Numbered from the stretch's first letter, positions 35,633 to 44,204 are shown. The stretch is DNA of 64,000 nt from an uncultured Eubacteriales bacterium (GCA_934695425.1 CAKUVH010000001.1:62001-126000); one strand, 5' to 3'. Notes: generated from the letters alone by a model not told the origin. Numbers and translations: made by a program.

Positions 35633-36448
35633 TTGAAAACTAGATTTAGCTTATATCCATACCTTTTGTGGATGTCATTTTTTGTGGTTGTTCCACTTGC
35701 TTTGGTTGTTGCGTTTGCTTTTTCAAATTTTGATGGAATTTTTACTTTTGACAATATTATCTGTGCTTCAAGATACTCTTCCGTATTTTTGAGGTCTGTG
35801 ATTATTGCTGCGGTATCCACTTTCGTGTGTTTGGTTTTGGGATATCCTATGGCTTATTGTATATCCAAAGTTAAACTTAAATTTCAAAGCGTTTTTATAA
35901 TGCTTTTGATGGTGCCGATGTGGACAAGTTTTTTGCTTAGAACCTATGCGTGGATGACTATTTTGGAATATAACGGGTTGTTGAATAAGTTTTTTGTATT
36001 TTTGGGTTTTAACAAAGTCAATATGATAAACACCCCGGGCGCTATAGTTTTTGGAATGGTATACAATTTTATTCCTTACATGATTTTGCCGATTTGCACC
36101 GTGATTTCTAAGATTGACAAAAAAATAATCGAGGCGGCTCAAGATTTGGGAGCAAATAAATTCAAAATATTTTCGAAAATCATTTTGCCTCTTAGCGTGC
36201 CCGGAATAGTTTCAGGGATAACTATGGTATTTGTTCCGTCGGTAAGTACTTTTGTCATTTCCAAAATGCTCGGCGGCGGCTCAATACTTGTAATAGGTGA
36301 CCTTATCGAAATGCAGTTTCTCGGCAATTCGTACAACCCTCATGTAGGCTCTGCTATTTCGCTTATTCTTATGCTAATAATATTCCTTTGCACCGGCATA
36401 ATGGACAAGGTGGATTCCGGGTCAAACAAAGAAACAATGGTCGTATAA
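35633..36448 (+). CDS. potB: Spermidine/putrescine ABC transporter permease PotB
   Basis: The first membrane-domain subunit (271 aa, about six helices). The EAA loop that docks on the ATPase is EAAQDLGANKFKIFSKIILPLSVPG (around residue 165), and the N-terminal MSFFVVVPLALVVAFAF and YPMAYCISK are typical of PotB. The start is TTG 35633: GGGAGGGTG lies eight bases upstream, and GTG 35618 falls before it. potC follows after 20 bases. Confidence 0.94.
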   Translation: MKTRFSLYPYLLWMSFFVVVPLALVVAFAFSNFDGIFTFDNIICASRYSSVFLRSVIIAAVSTFVCLVLGYPMAYCISKVKLKFQSVFIMLLMVPMWTSFLLRTYAWMTILEYNGLLNKFFVFLGFNKVNMINTPGAIVFGMVYNFIPYMILPICTVISKIDKKIIEAAQDLGANKFKIFSKIILPLSVPGIVSGITMVFVPSVSTFVISKMLGGGSILVIGDLIEMQFLGNSYNPHVGSAISLILMLIIFLCTGIMDKVDSGSNKETMVV

Positions 36449-36468
36449 TCAGAAAGGAGACAGCTTAT

Positions 36469-37263
36469 TTGAAATTTATACATAAAATATATATGAGTTT
36501 GATATTTATATTTTTATATGCTCCGATATTTGTTTTGATAGCGTTTTCTTTCAATGATTCTAAAAGTAGAGTGGTTTGGTCGGGATTTACTTTTAAATGG
36601 TATTTTAGGCTTTTTGAAAATCAAGAAATTTTGGTGGCTTTTTACAATACAGTCATAATCGCCACGATTTCGGCGCTGCTTGCTACTGTTCTCGGTACGG
36701 TTGCGTCTATTGGAATAATGAAAAGCAAAAAATGGACTCGAAAAATAGTGATGAATATTACTAATCTCCCGATGCTTAACCCTGAAATTGTTACAGGGGT
36801 TTCTTTGATGCTTTTATTTGTTTTTATGTACAATAATTTTGGAATTTTAAAACCCGGACTTTTTACGCTCATTTGTGCGCACACGACGTTTTGTTTGCCT
36901 TATGTTATTTTGTCGGTTATGCCTAAATTTCGTCAGATGGACTCTCATATATACGAGGCTGCCAGGGATTTGGGTTGCAATTCATTTGTTGCTTTTTTCA
37001 AAGTAGTGCTTCCTCAGATAATGCCGGGAATTATAACAGGAATGATAATGTCATTCACGATGTCTATTGACGATTTTGTTATAAGTTACTTCGCAGGAGG
37101 CACCGTGGAAACTCTGCCTATAGCGGTTTATTCAATGACAAGAAAAATAGTCAGCCCGGAGATAAATGCATTATCAAGTGTGCTGTTTTTAGTTGTTTTT
37201 GTCCTTCTTGTTGTCATAAATTTAAGGCGCAAAGATGATAATTTAGAGTTTTCAAAAAAATAA
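36469..37263 (+). CDS. potC: Spermidine/putrescine ABC transporter permease PotC
   Basis: The second permease subunit (264 aa, six helices). Features: FLYAPIFVLIAFSFNDSKSR near the N-terminus, EAARDLGCNSFVAFFKVVLPQIMPGI as EAA loop, and SMTRKIVSPEINALSSV near the end. TTG at 36469 is chosen because AAGGAGA lies nine bases before it. An upstream in-frame ATG (36388) would overlap potB by 61 bases and has no ribosome site. Confidence 0.94.
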   Translation: MKFIHKIYMSLIFIFLYAPIFVLIAFSFNDSKSRVVWSGFTFKWYFRLFENQEILVAFYNTVIIATISALLATVLGTVASIGIMKSKKWTRKIVMNITNLPMLNPEIVTGVSLMLLFVFMYNNFGILKPGLFTLICAHTTFCLPYVILSVMPKFRQMDSHIYEAARDLGCNSFVAFFKVVLPQIMPGIITGMIMSFTMSIDDFVISYFAGGTVETLPIAVYSMTRKIVSPEINALSSVLFLVVFVLLVVINLRRKDDNLEFSKK

Positions 37264-37287
37264 TTAGTCTGTCAGGGGATTGTTGAA

Positions 37288-38460
37288 GTGAAAAAGAGTA
37301 ATTTGTTTTTAATTTTTTCTTTTGTTGTGTTGGCCGTATTTTTTTCGGGTTGCTCTTTGAAAGAAAACGAAAATGAAAATACCATAAATGTTTATAACTG
37401 GGGCGAATTTATATCTAATGGCGCAGACGGAAGTCTTAACGTGAATAAGAAATTTACCGAAGAGACCGGAATAAAAGTAAATTACAAAACTTTCCAAAAC
37501 AACGAAGAATTATTTGCGAAAATTTCCGGTGGCGGTGCGGATTATGATGTTATCATTCCGTCTGACTATATGATTTCTAAACTGGTTGAAAAAGATATGC
37601 TTGCGGAAATTAATTACGATAATATTCCAAATTATAAGTACATAAGTGAAAATTTTAAAAATTTGAATTTCGATCCCTTGAATAAGTATTCCGTTCCGTA
37701 TATGTGGGGCTTGGTCGGAATATTTTATAATAAAAATGAGGTAAAAGAAGAGATAAACTGGGATATACTTTGGAACGAAAAATATAAAAATAAAATTCTT
37801 ATGTTTGATAATGCCAGGGATGCGTTCGCTATTTCGCTTTTAAGGCTTAAATGTTCAATTAATACCCGAGATGAAAGCGAATGGAGGCAGGCGGCCAATG
37901 AGCTCATAAATCAAAAGCCTTTGGTTCAGGCTTATGTTATGGATCAAATATTTGATAAAATGGGCAACGAAGAAGCTGTTTTGGCGCCTTATTATGCCGG
38001 GGACGCTGCTTCGATGGTTAAAAACAACCCCAATATCGGCTTTGTTATTCCTAAAGATGGGACCAATCGTTTTGTTGATTCCATGTGTATTCCCAAATCT
38101 TCTAAGCATAAAGAAATGGCAGAAAAATATATAAACTTTATGTGCAGCACAGAAGTTGCGTTAGCAAATGTGAAAAAAACAGGATACTCAACACCTCATA
38201 GTGAAGCTTTTAAATATTTAGACGACGAAACAAAGAATAATAAAATATTTTATCCCGATTATGAAACAATCGAAAATTCCCAAATATTCACCAACGAGCC
38301 CGATCATATAAATAAACTTATGGATGAGTTGTGGGTGGAGGTCAAATCCGGGGGAGTATCAGGTAATCCGTGGATTTTACTTGTGATTTTATCCGGTTTT
38401 GGTATAATATACTTGGCTATAACTTATATATTGAAAATGAAGAATAATCATTTGAAATGA
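37288..38460 (+). CDS. potD: Spermidine/putrescine-binding lipoprotein PotD with C-terminal membrane helix
   Basis: The substrate-binding component of the Pot system. A lipoprotein signal peptide ends in the lipobox FFSGC (cysteine near residue 22). The mature type II periplasmic-binding fold begins INVYNWGEF and contains GADYDVIIPSDYMISKL, SVPYMWGLVGIFYNK and YAGDAASM. Unusually, after the fold ends (about residue 355) the chain continues with a hydrophobic helix, NPWILLVILSGFGIIYLAITY, and a basic tail, suggesting a second membrane attachment. GTG start with AGGGGAT upstream. It completes potABCD. Confidence 0.93.
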   Translation: MKKSNLFLIFSFVVLAVFFSGCSLKENENENTINVYNWGEFISNGADGSLNVNKKFTEETGIKVNYKTFQNNEELFAKISGGGADYDVIIPSDYMISKLVEKDMLAEINYDNIPNYKYISENFKNLNFDPLNKYSVPYMWGLVGIFYNKNEVKEEINWDILWNEKYKNKILMFDNARDAFAISLLRLKCSINTRDESEWRQAANELINQKPLVQAYVMDQIFDKMGNEEAVLAPYYAGDAASMVKNNPNIGFVIPKDGTNRFVDSMCIPKSSKHKEMAEKYINFMCSTEVALANVKKTGYSTPHSEAFKYLDDETKNNKIFYPDYETIENSQIFTNEPDHINKLMDELWVEVKSGGVSGNPWILLVILSGFGIIYLAITYILKMKNNHLK

Positions 38461-38504
38461 TGCTTTAAAATGTGAAAAATTATATAAACTTTTAGGTGAA
38501 AATT

Positions 38505-39182
38505 ATGATTTCTATTGCGATAGACGGTCCGTCAGGTTCGGGCAAAAGTACAATTTCCAAAATTTTATCCAAAAAGCTCGGCTTTATAAATTTGGATACA
38601 GGAGCCTTATATCGTGCTTTAGCATATTATTTGTCCAAAAATAATATTGATTATAACCGCGAAAAACTTGATGATATTCTAAAAAATGTAAATGTAAAAG
38701 TAGTTCATAAAGATTTTGTCCAACATACTTATTTGAATGGCGAGGATGTAAGCGACTATATTAGGAGTCCCGAAATTTCTTTAATTGCCTCTAAGATCTC
38801 ATCATTTCCTGAGGTGCGTGAATATTTTTTGAATTTTCAAAGAAATTTTGCTAAGTGCCATAATGTTATCATGGACGGAAGAGATATCGGAACTGTAGTT
38901 TTGCCGAATGCCGATTTAAAAATTTTTTTAACAGCTTCCAAAGAAGCAAGAGCACAGCGCAGGTATAGACAGCTATCCAAAGACGGGGAGTCTAATGTCA
39001 GCTTTCAGGAAATTTTAGATTCAATTTCAAAAAGGGATTATAACGATACTCATAGGGCAAATTCTCCGCTCGTTCCCGCAAAGGATGCTTTGAAATTTGA
39101 CAATTCGGATCTTGATTTGTGGGAAACAATAGATATTCTTTTACATATGATTAAGGAGCGTGTAAATGTTGAGTCAAAATAA
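38505..39182 (+). CDS. cmk: Cytidylate kinase
   Basis: Cmk phosphorylates CMP and dCMP. Seen: P-loop AIDGPSGSGKSTISK at residues 4-18, LDTGALYRALAYYL, the CMP-binding insert, MDGRDIGTVVLPNADLKIFLTAS, and RAQRRYRQL as LID. 225 aa from ATG 38505; GTG 38496 is in frame but overlaps TAGGTGA. The end overlaps plsC by 17 bases, so the two are translationally linked. The cmk-plsC-ispH order is conserved in Clostridia. Confidence 0.95.
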   Translation: MISIAIDGPSGSGKSTISKILSKKLGFINLDTGALYRALAYYLSKNNIDYNREKLDDILKNVNVKVVHKDFVQHTYLNGEDVSDYIRSPEISLIASKISSFPEVREYFLNFQRNFAKCHNVIMDGRDIGTVVLPNADLKIFLTASKEARAQRRYRQLSKDGESNVSFQEILDSISKRDYNDTHRANSPLVPAKDALKFDNSDLDLWETIDILLHMIKERVNVESK

Positions 39183-39792
39183 ACTTTTGTATCGAACAAT
39201 TGTTTGCCTGGTGAAACCTTTTGTTTCTGTACTTTTTCCGTATGAGGTGAGAGGAACTGAAAAAGTAAAAAATTTTGAAAGTGGTCATATTTTATGTTCT
39301 AATCATCTTTCAAATTTGGATCCGGTCTATTTGGCTATGGTGCATTTTAAGCCGATTAATTTTATGGCGAAAGCGGAATTATTTAAAAATAAATTGTTTA
39401 GCAAATTTTTAAGCGCTATAGGTGTTTTTGCCGTTAACCGAGGAAAAAGCGACCATCAAGCCCTTGATAAGGCTACTGATATACTTAAATCTGGAGAAGT
39501 GCTGGGAATATTCGTAGAAGGTACTCGCTCTAAAACGGGAGAATTTTTGCGCCCGAAATCCGGAGCTACTGTTTTGGCTTATAATACGTCATCCTCGATA
39601 ATTCCGGTTTGTATAACGGGTGGCGGAAAAAATAACAGAATAAAATTATTTAAAAAAACTATAATAGAATATAATTATCCAATTCTCCCCGAGCAATTGA
39701 ACATAAAAGAAGGAACCAGGCTCGAAATAAAAGCCGGGACAGCTCTGATTATGCAGAAAATAAAAGAGCTAAGATGTAAGGAGGAAATATAA
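39166..39792 (+). CDS. plsC: 1-acyl-sn-glycerol-3-phosphate acyltransferase
   Basis: PlsC makes phosphatidic acid from lysophosphatidic acid at the membrane. The catalytic HX4D motif is NHLSNLDPVYL (near residue 45), followed by FMAKAELFKN, NRGKSDHQALDKA and the acceptor-binding EGTRSKTGEFLRPKSGA. 208 aa, with a short hydrophobic N-terminus and no clear transmembrane helix. It overlaps cmk and precedes ispH, whose initiation codon lies two bases after this stop. Confidence 0.94.
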   Translation: MLSQNKLLYRTIVCLVKPFVSVLFPYEVRGTEKVKNFESGHILCSNHLSNLDPVYLAMVHFKPINFMAKAELFKNKLFSKFLSAIGVFAVNRGKSDHQALDKATDILKSGEVLGIFVEGTRSKTGEFLRPKSGATVLAYNTSSSIIPVCITGGGKNNRIKLFKKTIIEYNYPILPEQLNIKEGTRLEIKAGTALIMQKIKELRCKEEI

Positions 39793-39793
39793 G

Positions 39794-40645
39794 ATAGAAA
39801 TTATACTTGCAAAAACTCAAGGGTTTTGTTTTGGGGTGGACAGAAGCATAAAAATAACTAATAATCTTATTAAAGAAAATAAAAATATATGCACTCTCGG
39901 CTCTATTATCCACAATCCTGAGGTTGTTAAAAATTTAGAAAATAAAGGTGTTAGAGTAATTGATGACCCATCGGAACTTCCGGATGGGTTTTCTTTGGTT
40001 ATACGTTCGCATGGAATTAGCAAAAATATAATGGAGTACCTTAATAATCATACGATTGATTATAAAGATGCAACTTGTCCGTTCGTGAAAAAAATACATA
40101 CTATAGTAAAAAATAACAACGATAAAGATATTTTACTGGCCGCAGGTAATGAAAATCACCCGGAAATGATTGGAATAAGAAGTTATTTTAATAATAAAAG
40201 TTACGTATTTAATTGTTTGGAGGACTTACGAAGTCTTATTATAAACAATCCTGAAATAAAAAATAAAAAAATCATAGTAGTTTCTCAAACTACATTCTCT
40301 TACGAAAAGTGGTTAAAGTGCACAGAATTTTTAAGGGGTGTCTTGACAAATCTTTGTATATTTGATACAATTTGCAGTACAACTTATCTTAGGCAAAAAG
40401 AAGCTGAAGAAATAGCAAAGACTTGTGATATGGTTTTGATTGTTGGAGGTAAAAAAAGTTCAAACACGAATAAGCTTTACGATATTTGCAAAAAATATTC
40501 GAAAGCTTTTCTGGTAGAAAACGAAAAGGAGCTGAGCAGTTTAGATTTAATCGGTGTAGATAAAATAGGTATAGTAAGTGGCGCTTCAACTTCTATGGAT
40601 GCTATAAAGAAAGTTAAAATTTATCTTGAAAATAATTGTAAGTGA
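39794..40645 (+). CDS. ispH: 4-hydroxy-3-methylbut-2-enyl diphosphate reductase IspH, apparent ATA start
   Basis: IspH is the [4Fe-4S] enzyme that makes IPP and DMAPP in the last step of the MEP isoprenoid pathway. Cluster cysteines lie in QGFCFGV (residue 12), DATCPFVKK (near 96) and DTICSTTYLRQKEA. Between the in-frame stop at 39770 and GTG 39836 there is no ATG, GTG or TTG. Starting at GTG would delete the first cluster cysteine. AAGGAGG (39778-39784) is nine bases before ATA 39794, and initiating there gives the exact family N-terminus (IEIILAKTQGFCFG). The protein is 283 aa and not fused to an S1 domain, unlike some clostridial IspH proteins. Confidence 0.92.
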   Translation: MEIILAKTQGFCFGVDRSIKITNNLIKENKNICTLGSIIHNPEVVKNLENKGVRVIDDPSELPDGFSLVIRSHGISKNIMEYLNNHTIDYKDATCPFVKKIHTIVKNNNDKDILLAAGNENHPEMIGIRSYFNNKSYVFNCLEDLRSLIINNPEIKNKKIIVVSQTTFSYEKWLKCTEFLRGVLTNLCIFDTICSTTYLRQKEAEEIAKTCDMVLIVGGKKSSNTNKLYDICKKYSKAFLVENEKELSSLDLIGVDKIGIVSGASTSMDAIKKVKIYLENNCK

Positions 40646-40678
40646 TATTCAATTTATTTTTTATTGGGGGTAATTTTA

Positions 40679-40855
40679 ATGAGTGATATTCAAAAACTTA
40701 ATGCAGAAGAATTACTTGAAATATCCGGCGGAAGAGAAATGCGTAGACCGTTTATGACTCAAATAAAGACTGATAAAAAATTTAAGGATAGCAACGACCA
40801 AAAAGATGAAGAAAAAATACTTTCACCCGGCGAAGAATTATCTAATCAAATATAA
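40679..40855 (+). CDS. Small peptide with double-glycine (bacteriocin-type) leader
   Basis: A 58-residue peptide preceded by GGGGG and a spacer of about eight bases. Residues 1-18 (MSDIQKLNAEELLEISGG) fit the double-glycine leader pattern of bacteriocins, RiPP precursors and peptide pheromones (L-x3-EL-x-x-I-x-GG), normally cut after GG by a C39-peptidase ABC exporter. The remaining 40 residues begin REMRRPFM and are very polar, with no Cys, so a classical lantibiotic or class IIa bacteriocin is unlikely. No transporter or modification enzyme is nearby. It follows ispH by 33 bases. Its last 18 bases overlap the convergent M24 gene. The function is unknown. Confidence 0.6.
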   Translation: MSDIQKLNAEELLEISGGREMRRPFMTQIKTDKKFKDSNDQKDEEKILSPGEELSNQI

Positions 40856-42037
40856 TTGTTTTTGAGGAGGGCATAATGCTACTCCTCCGTTTTTTGTGAC
40901 TTGGACCATTTCTTCTATTGAGCCGCCGTTTTCGATTTGAATTCTTGGTTCGATTGTGTATACTCCGTTTTCCTGCAACATCATTTCGGAGCGTTTGTGT
41001 CCTTGAGGAGATAAACTCGTTCCCGGGCTGTGTGCATTTTCTCCGACAGGGTGTCCGGTGGCGTGGTTGTAGTCGGGATAGCCTTTTTCTGTTATGTAAC
41101 TTCTTACCAATTTATCGATGTCACTTCCGCATTTTGAAGGAGTTAAATTATCTATCCCGATCTTTACGGCTGATACAAGCGTGTCAAACACTGCCTGTAT
41201 GCTTTCGGGAGGCGTTTTTTCATTCCGGCGAAGAGCATATCCCATACGCTGAATATCACTAGAATATTTTTTTCCATTTTTTGTATGTATTTTTACTCCA
41301 AAATCAAAATAAATTGTATATCCGGGCTTTAAAATGGTATCTCCTGCAGCGCTGTGACCTCCTTTTTTTAAATTCGGTCCAACCAAAACAACAGGGCAAA
41401 GTTCCTTTTCCCAAGAAAATTCTTCTTTTATAATTCCGTGCTTTTTAAAGTAAAAAGGTTTATTATTAAAAATGTGATGAACCACGGACATAATTTGTTT
41501 TTCGGTCATGCCTGTTTTGATTTTTCTGAAAGTCATGTTTAATATTTCTAAAGCTCGATTTGCCGCGATTTTTAAATATTTAATATCTTCATCGCTTTTC
41601 TTATCCATGAGTGCATAAATAATCTCATCCGCAGACTTAAAATTAGGCGTAGGAAACCCCAATTTATTATAAAACGCAACTATATTGTCTTTCATGAATC
41701 TAAAGGTTCCATAGCCGATTATGTCCGTCTGAGAATCGCGTCTGTCGGAAAAATTAAAGAAAAGTTTATTCGGGAAATTTAATTTTTCCAGTACGCCGGT
41801 AATATTGTCTATTAAAGAACTTTCGCCGGTATATAATTTTATTTCTCCGTCAAAATTTTTCACGTTTTCGTAATCCAAACTGTGTACTATTAAAAATTTT
41901 TCTGAATCTGATACTATAGATACCGCAGGGACTATTGTTTTGGACGATATAAATTTTGCAAAATATGGGTCGCAATTTTCTGCTGAGTACATAATCCAAG
42001 CCGAATTGTTATTTTTTAATTGAGGAATATTCATCAT
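40838..42037 (-). CDS. M24 family metallopeptidase (Xaa-Pro peptidase-like)
   Basis: A pita-bread-fold protein with an N-terminal creatinase-like domain (residues 1-150) and a C-terminal M24 domain. The dimetal ligands appear in order: IYFDFGVKI, YSSDIQRMGYAL, HATGHPVGENAHSPG, YTIEPRI and GSIEEMVQV, so the active site looks complete. 399 aa. Likely an aminopeptidase P or related cytoplasmic peptidase; substrate unclear. TTG 42076 is in frame but lies upstream of AAGGAG, so ATG 42037 is preferred, although the spacing (13 bases) is long. Confidence 0.85.
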   Translation of the reverse strand: MMNIPQLKNNNSAWIMYSAENCDPYFAKFISSKTIVPAVSIVSDSEKFLIVHSLDYENVKNFDGEIKLYTGESSLIDNITGVLEKLNFPNKLFFNFSDRRDSQTDIIGYGTFRFMKDNIVAFYNKLGFPTPNFKSADEIIYALMDKKSDEDIKYLKIAANRALEILNMTFRKIKTGMTEKQIMSVVHHIFNNKPFYFKKHGIIKEEFSWEKELCPVVLVGPNLKKGGHSAAGDTILKPGYTIYFDFGVKIHTKNGKKYSSDIQRMGYALRRNEKTPPESIQAVFDTLVSAVKIGIDNLTPSKCGSDIDKLVRSYITEKGYPDYNHATGHPVGENAHSPGTSLSPQGHKRSEMMLQENGVYTIEPRIQIENGGSIEEMVQVTKNGGVALCPPQKQLYLIR

Positions 42038-42138
42038 ATCTGAGTCATTTCTCCTTGATTTTAATTTGTTTACCAATTACATTATGATTTATAAAAACGT
42101 AAAATTCAATAATAAAGTACACGAAAGAGGTGATATCA

Positions 42139-42678
42139 ATTAGCAGGTTGAAAATTTTTTGTGAAATGTCGGCAATCATTTCGCTTAGTATGATGTTGAG
42201 CTTTTTTATTGTTTTTAGACTACCTCTCGGAGGAAGTGTAACTTTAGCTCAAACTTTGCCGCTTATATGGTTTGCACTACATAGGGGATGCAAGTATGGA
42301 ACTATCGCCTCATTTATATTTGGAATTGTAAAGTTGATTCTATCTTTCAGTGTGCCTTTGGCTGACGACATGTTTATTATCTTATATGCGCTTGTTTTGG
42401 ACTATATTCTTAGTTATGTGGTTATCGGGTTAACTCCTTTATATGTAAAAAAAATCAAGAATTTTAAATACAAAATGTTGGTTGGAGGAATTGTTTCAAA
42501 TGTTCTAAGATTGATTATAAACATAGTTTCGGGAGCACTGGTATGGGGGAGGTACTTACTTTGTCATAAGCATGTATGGGGTTATTCGATAGTTTATAAT
42601 TGTTCATATATGATTCCCGAAATTATAATAACAGCTTTGTTTTGTTTAATTATTGCTGATTACAAAATATATTTATAA
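42139..42678 (+). CDS. thiT: Energy-coupled thiamine transporter ThiT, possible ATT start
   Basis: ThiT is the thiamine-binding S component of ECF transporters. The 179-residue product has about six membrane helices and the family segments RLPLGGSVTLAQTLPLIWFALHRG and YGTIASFIFGIVKLILSF, with WGRYLLCHKHVWG and YNCSYMIPEII. The strong ribosome site AAAGAGGTGAT (42124-42134) overlaps the only canonical upstream codon (GTG 42130). The best-spaced codon is ATT at 42139; TTG 42148 is 17 bases away. The ECF ATPases and T component are not in the window. No TPP riboswitch fits in the short leader. Confidence 0.8.
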   Translation: MSRLKIFCEMSAIISLSMMLSFFIVFRLPLGGSVTLAQTLPLIWFALHRGCKYGTIASFIFGIVKLILSFSVPLADDMFIILYALVLDYILSYVVIGLTPLYVKKIKNFKYKMLVGGIVSNVLRLIINIVSGALVWGRYLLCHKHVWGYSIVYNCSYMIPEIIITALFCLIIADYKIYL

Positions 42679-42744
42679 ATTTGCATCTTTTTTCACAATA
42701 TATCGTTTATTTAATAATATATTTGTGAGGGAAGGTGTATTTTT

Positions 42745-43308
42745 ATGGCAATAAAAATTTTTATAGATCAGGGTCATAATCCGGGAAATATAAACGCAGG
42801 AGCTCAAGGATTTGGAATGAGGGAGGAAGATATAACTTACAATGTAGGAAGATATTTAGCCGATATTTTGAATAATGATTCAAGATTTGAAGCTCGACTT
42901 TCAAGAAATTCTTCCACTGAAGTATTGGGAACGAGTAATACTACGAGCTTAGCGGCACGTGTAAATGCGGCAAATTCTTGGCCGGCAAATTATTTTTTAA
43001 GCATACATGTAAACGCTAATGTTAACCCTGACATAAACGGTTCAGAAGTGTATGTTTATCAGGAATATTCTCAGTCATACTACATGGGAGAACAAATTTT
43101 AGACGCTATGGTTAATGTCGTCGGAACTAAAAATAATGGTTTGAGAATACGACCGTCGCTTTATGTTCTAAGGAAAACCAGCATGCCGGCGGCTTTAATA
43201 GAGCTTGCATACATAACCAACGAATCTAATGCAGAAAAATTGAGGAATGACCAATATTTATTTGCAAGGTCGATTTATATAGGCCTTTTAAATTATTTTG
43301 GATTTTAA
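42745..43308 (+). CDS. N-acetylmuramoyl-L-alanine amidase (Amidase_3)
   Basis: A zinc amidase that cuts the bond between MurNAc and the stem peptide. Motifs: IFIDQGHNPGNINAGAQG (zinc histidine), the glutamate in FGMREEDITYNVG, SIHVNAN (zinc histidine) and ALIELAYITNESNAEKL (catalytic glutamate). The 187-residue protein is a bare catalytic domain without signal peptide or wall-binding repeats. By analogy with CwlC it may act on the mother-cell wall after lysis. That role is inference; the enzyme class is secure. GAGGGAAGGTG precedes the ATG. Confidence 0.92.
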   Translation: MAIKIFIDQGHNPGNINAGAQGFGMREEDITYNVGRYLADILNNDSRFEARLSRNSSTEVLGTSNTTSLAARVNAANSWPANYFLSIHVNANVNPDINGSEVYVYQEYSQSYYMGEQILDAMVNVVGTKNNGLRIRPSLYVLRKTSMPAALIELAYITNESNAEKLRNDQYLFARSIYIGLLNYFGF

Positions 43309-43383
43309 TTTACAGATTGAAGTTAATTAATTTTAGTGGTAGAATTTTTGATGTGATTATTATTAAAATTTCGGAGGTAGAAC

Positions 43384-43893
43384 ATGGATTCAAAAATAGT
43401 AGAGCTTATAAATGATCAAATTAACAAAGAATTTTATTCAGCATATCTGTACCTTGATTTTGCAAATTATTACGGTTCTGTGGGGCTGGATGGATTTGAA
43501 AATTGGTACAGAATTCAAGCTCAAGAAGAAAGAGATCATGCGTTTTTGTTTTATCAATATCTTCAAAATAATGGAGAAAAAATTGTTCTAAAGGCAATTG
43601 ATAAGCCTGATAAAATTTTAGATAGCAATATGGCTCCTTTATTGGCGGGCCTTGAACACGAAAAATATGTTACATCTCTTATTAACAATATTTATTCGGC
43701 CGCTTTCGAGAAGCATGATTTTAGAACAATGCAACTTTTAGATTGGTTTGTAAAAGAGCAAGGCGAAGAAGAAAAAAATGCATCTGACATGATAACTAAA
43801 ATGGAATTATACGGCTCCGATTCCAAAGGGCTTTATATGCTTAACAGTGAGTTGAAAGCTCGTGTATATGCCGCTCCTTCTTTGGTTTTGTAA
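43384..43893 (+). CDS. ftnA: Non-heme ferritin
   Basis: Ferritin stores iron as a 24-mer shell and oxidises Fe(II). The 169-residue protein has the expected four-helix arrangement: INDQINKEFYSAYLYLDFANYY, NWYRIQAQEERDHAFLFYQYL with ferroxidase Glu and His, GLEHEKYVTSLINNIY and LLDWFVKEQGEEEKNASDMI. A strong GGAGGT ribosome site and a clear terminator frame it, so it is probably monocistronic. The feoB-type iron importer at the right edge belongs to the same iron economy. Confidence 0.94.
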   Translation: MDSKIVELINDQINKEFYSAYLYLDFANYYGSVGLDGFENWYRIQAQEERDHAFLFYQYLQNNGEKIVLKAIDKPDKILDSNMAPLLAGLEHEKYVTSLINNIYSAAFEKHDFRTMQLLDWFVKEQGEEEKNASDMITKMELYGSDSKGLYMLNSELKARVYAAPSLVL

Positions 43894-43908
43894 TCTTAAT
43901 ATTAATTA

Positions 43909-43938
43909 AAAGTGCCAAACATTTGTTTGGTGCTTTTT
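43909..43938 (+). terminator. Terminator after ferritin
   Basis: AAAGTGCCAAAC (43909-43920) pairs with GTTTGGTGCTTT (43925-43936), two G-U pairs, loop of four, then Ts. Confidence 0.85.
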
Positions 43939-43939
43939 G

Positions 43940-44190
43940 TATGCAGAAAACCATACGATAGTAGCGTGGCTTAGTGATAGCTTAAGCGATGTAAGATGTA
44001 CATATGTTTTTAGAGATATCGCTAAAAAAGATGAATTAGGAGAACAATTAATATTAACAATACCGACCCATTTATGGGTAGCGAGTAACAATCTTTTCGC
44101 AAGCATCAGACCGTATCAGCCTCCTTTAGAGGCAGCTAGTAGCACAGGGCTTCACCCGTTAAAGAAATACCCCCAGCTAGGCCGGGGGAT
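43940..44190 (+). ncRNA. Structured RNA-like element resembling IS200/IS605 right end/omegaRNA (copy A)
   Basis: This region has no convincing gene but several compact hairpins: ACCCAT/ATGGGT (about 44066-44079), GCCTC/GAGGC (about 44118-44133), GGG-CTTCA-CCC (44147-44157) and the end stem CCCCC (44170-44174)/GGGGG (44184-44188). The series GGGCTTCACCC, a purine-rich linker, then a C5/G5 hairpin resembles the 3' ends of TnpB-associated omegaRNAs and IS605 right ends. No tnpA or tnpB is present. The family link is from pattern memory. The repeat relation to copy B is directly visible. Confidence 0.45.
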
Positions 44191-44204
44191 GCTTATTATG
44201 TGTA

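Noticed and set aside
42077..42138. TPP riboswitch before thiT
   Set aside because: Only about 60 bases are available and the CTGAGA-type conserved motifs are absent.
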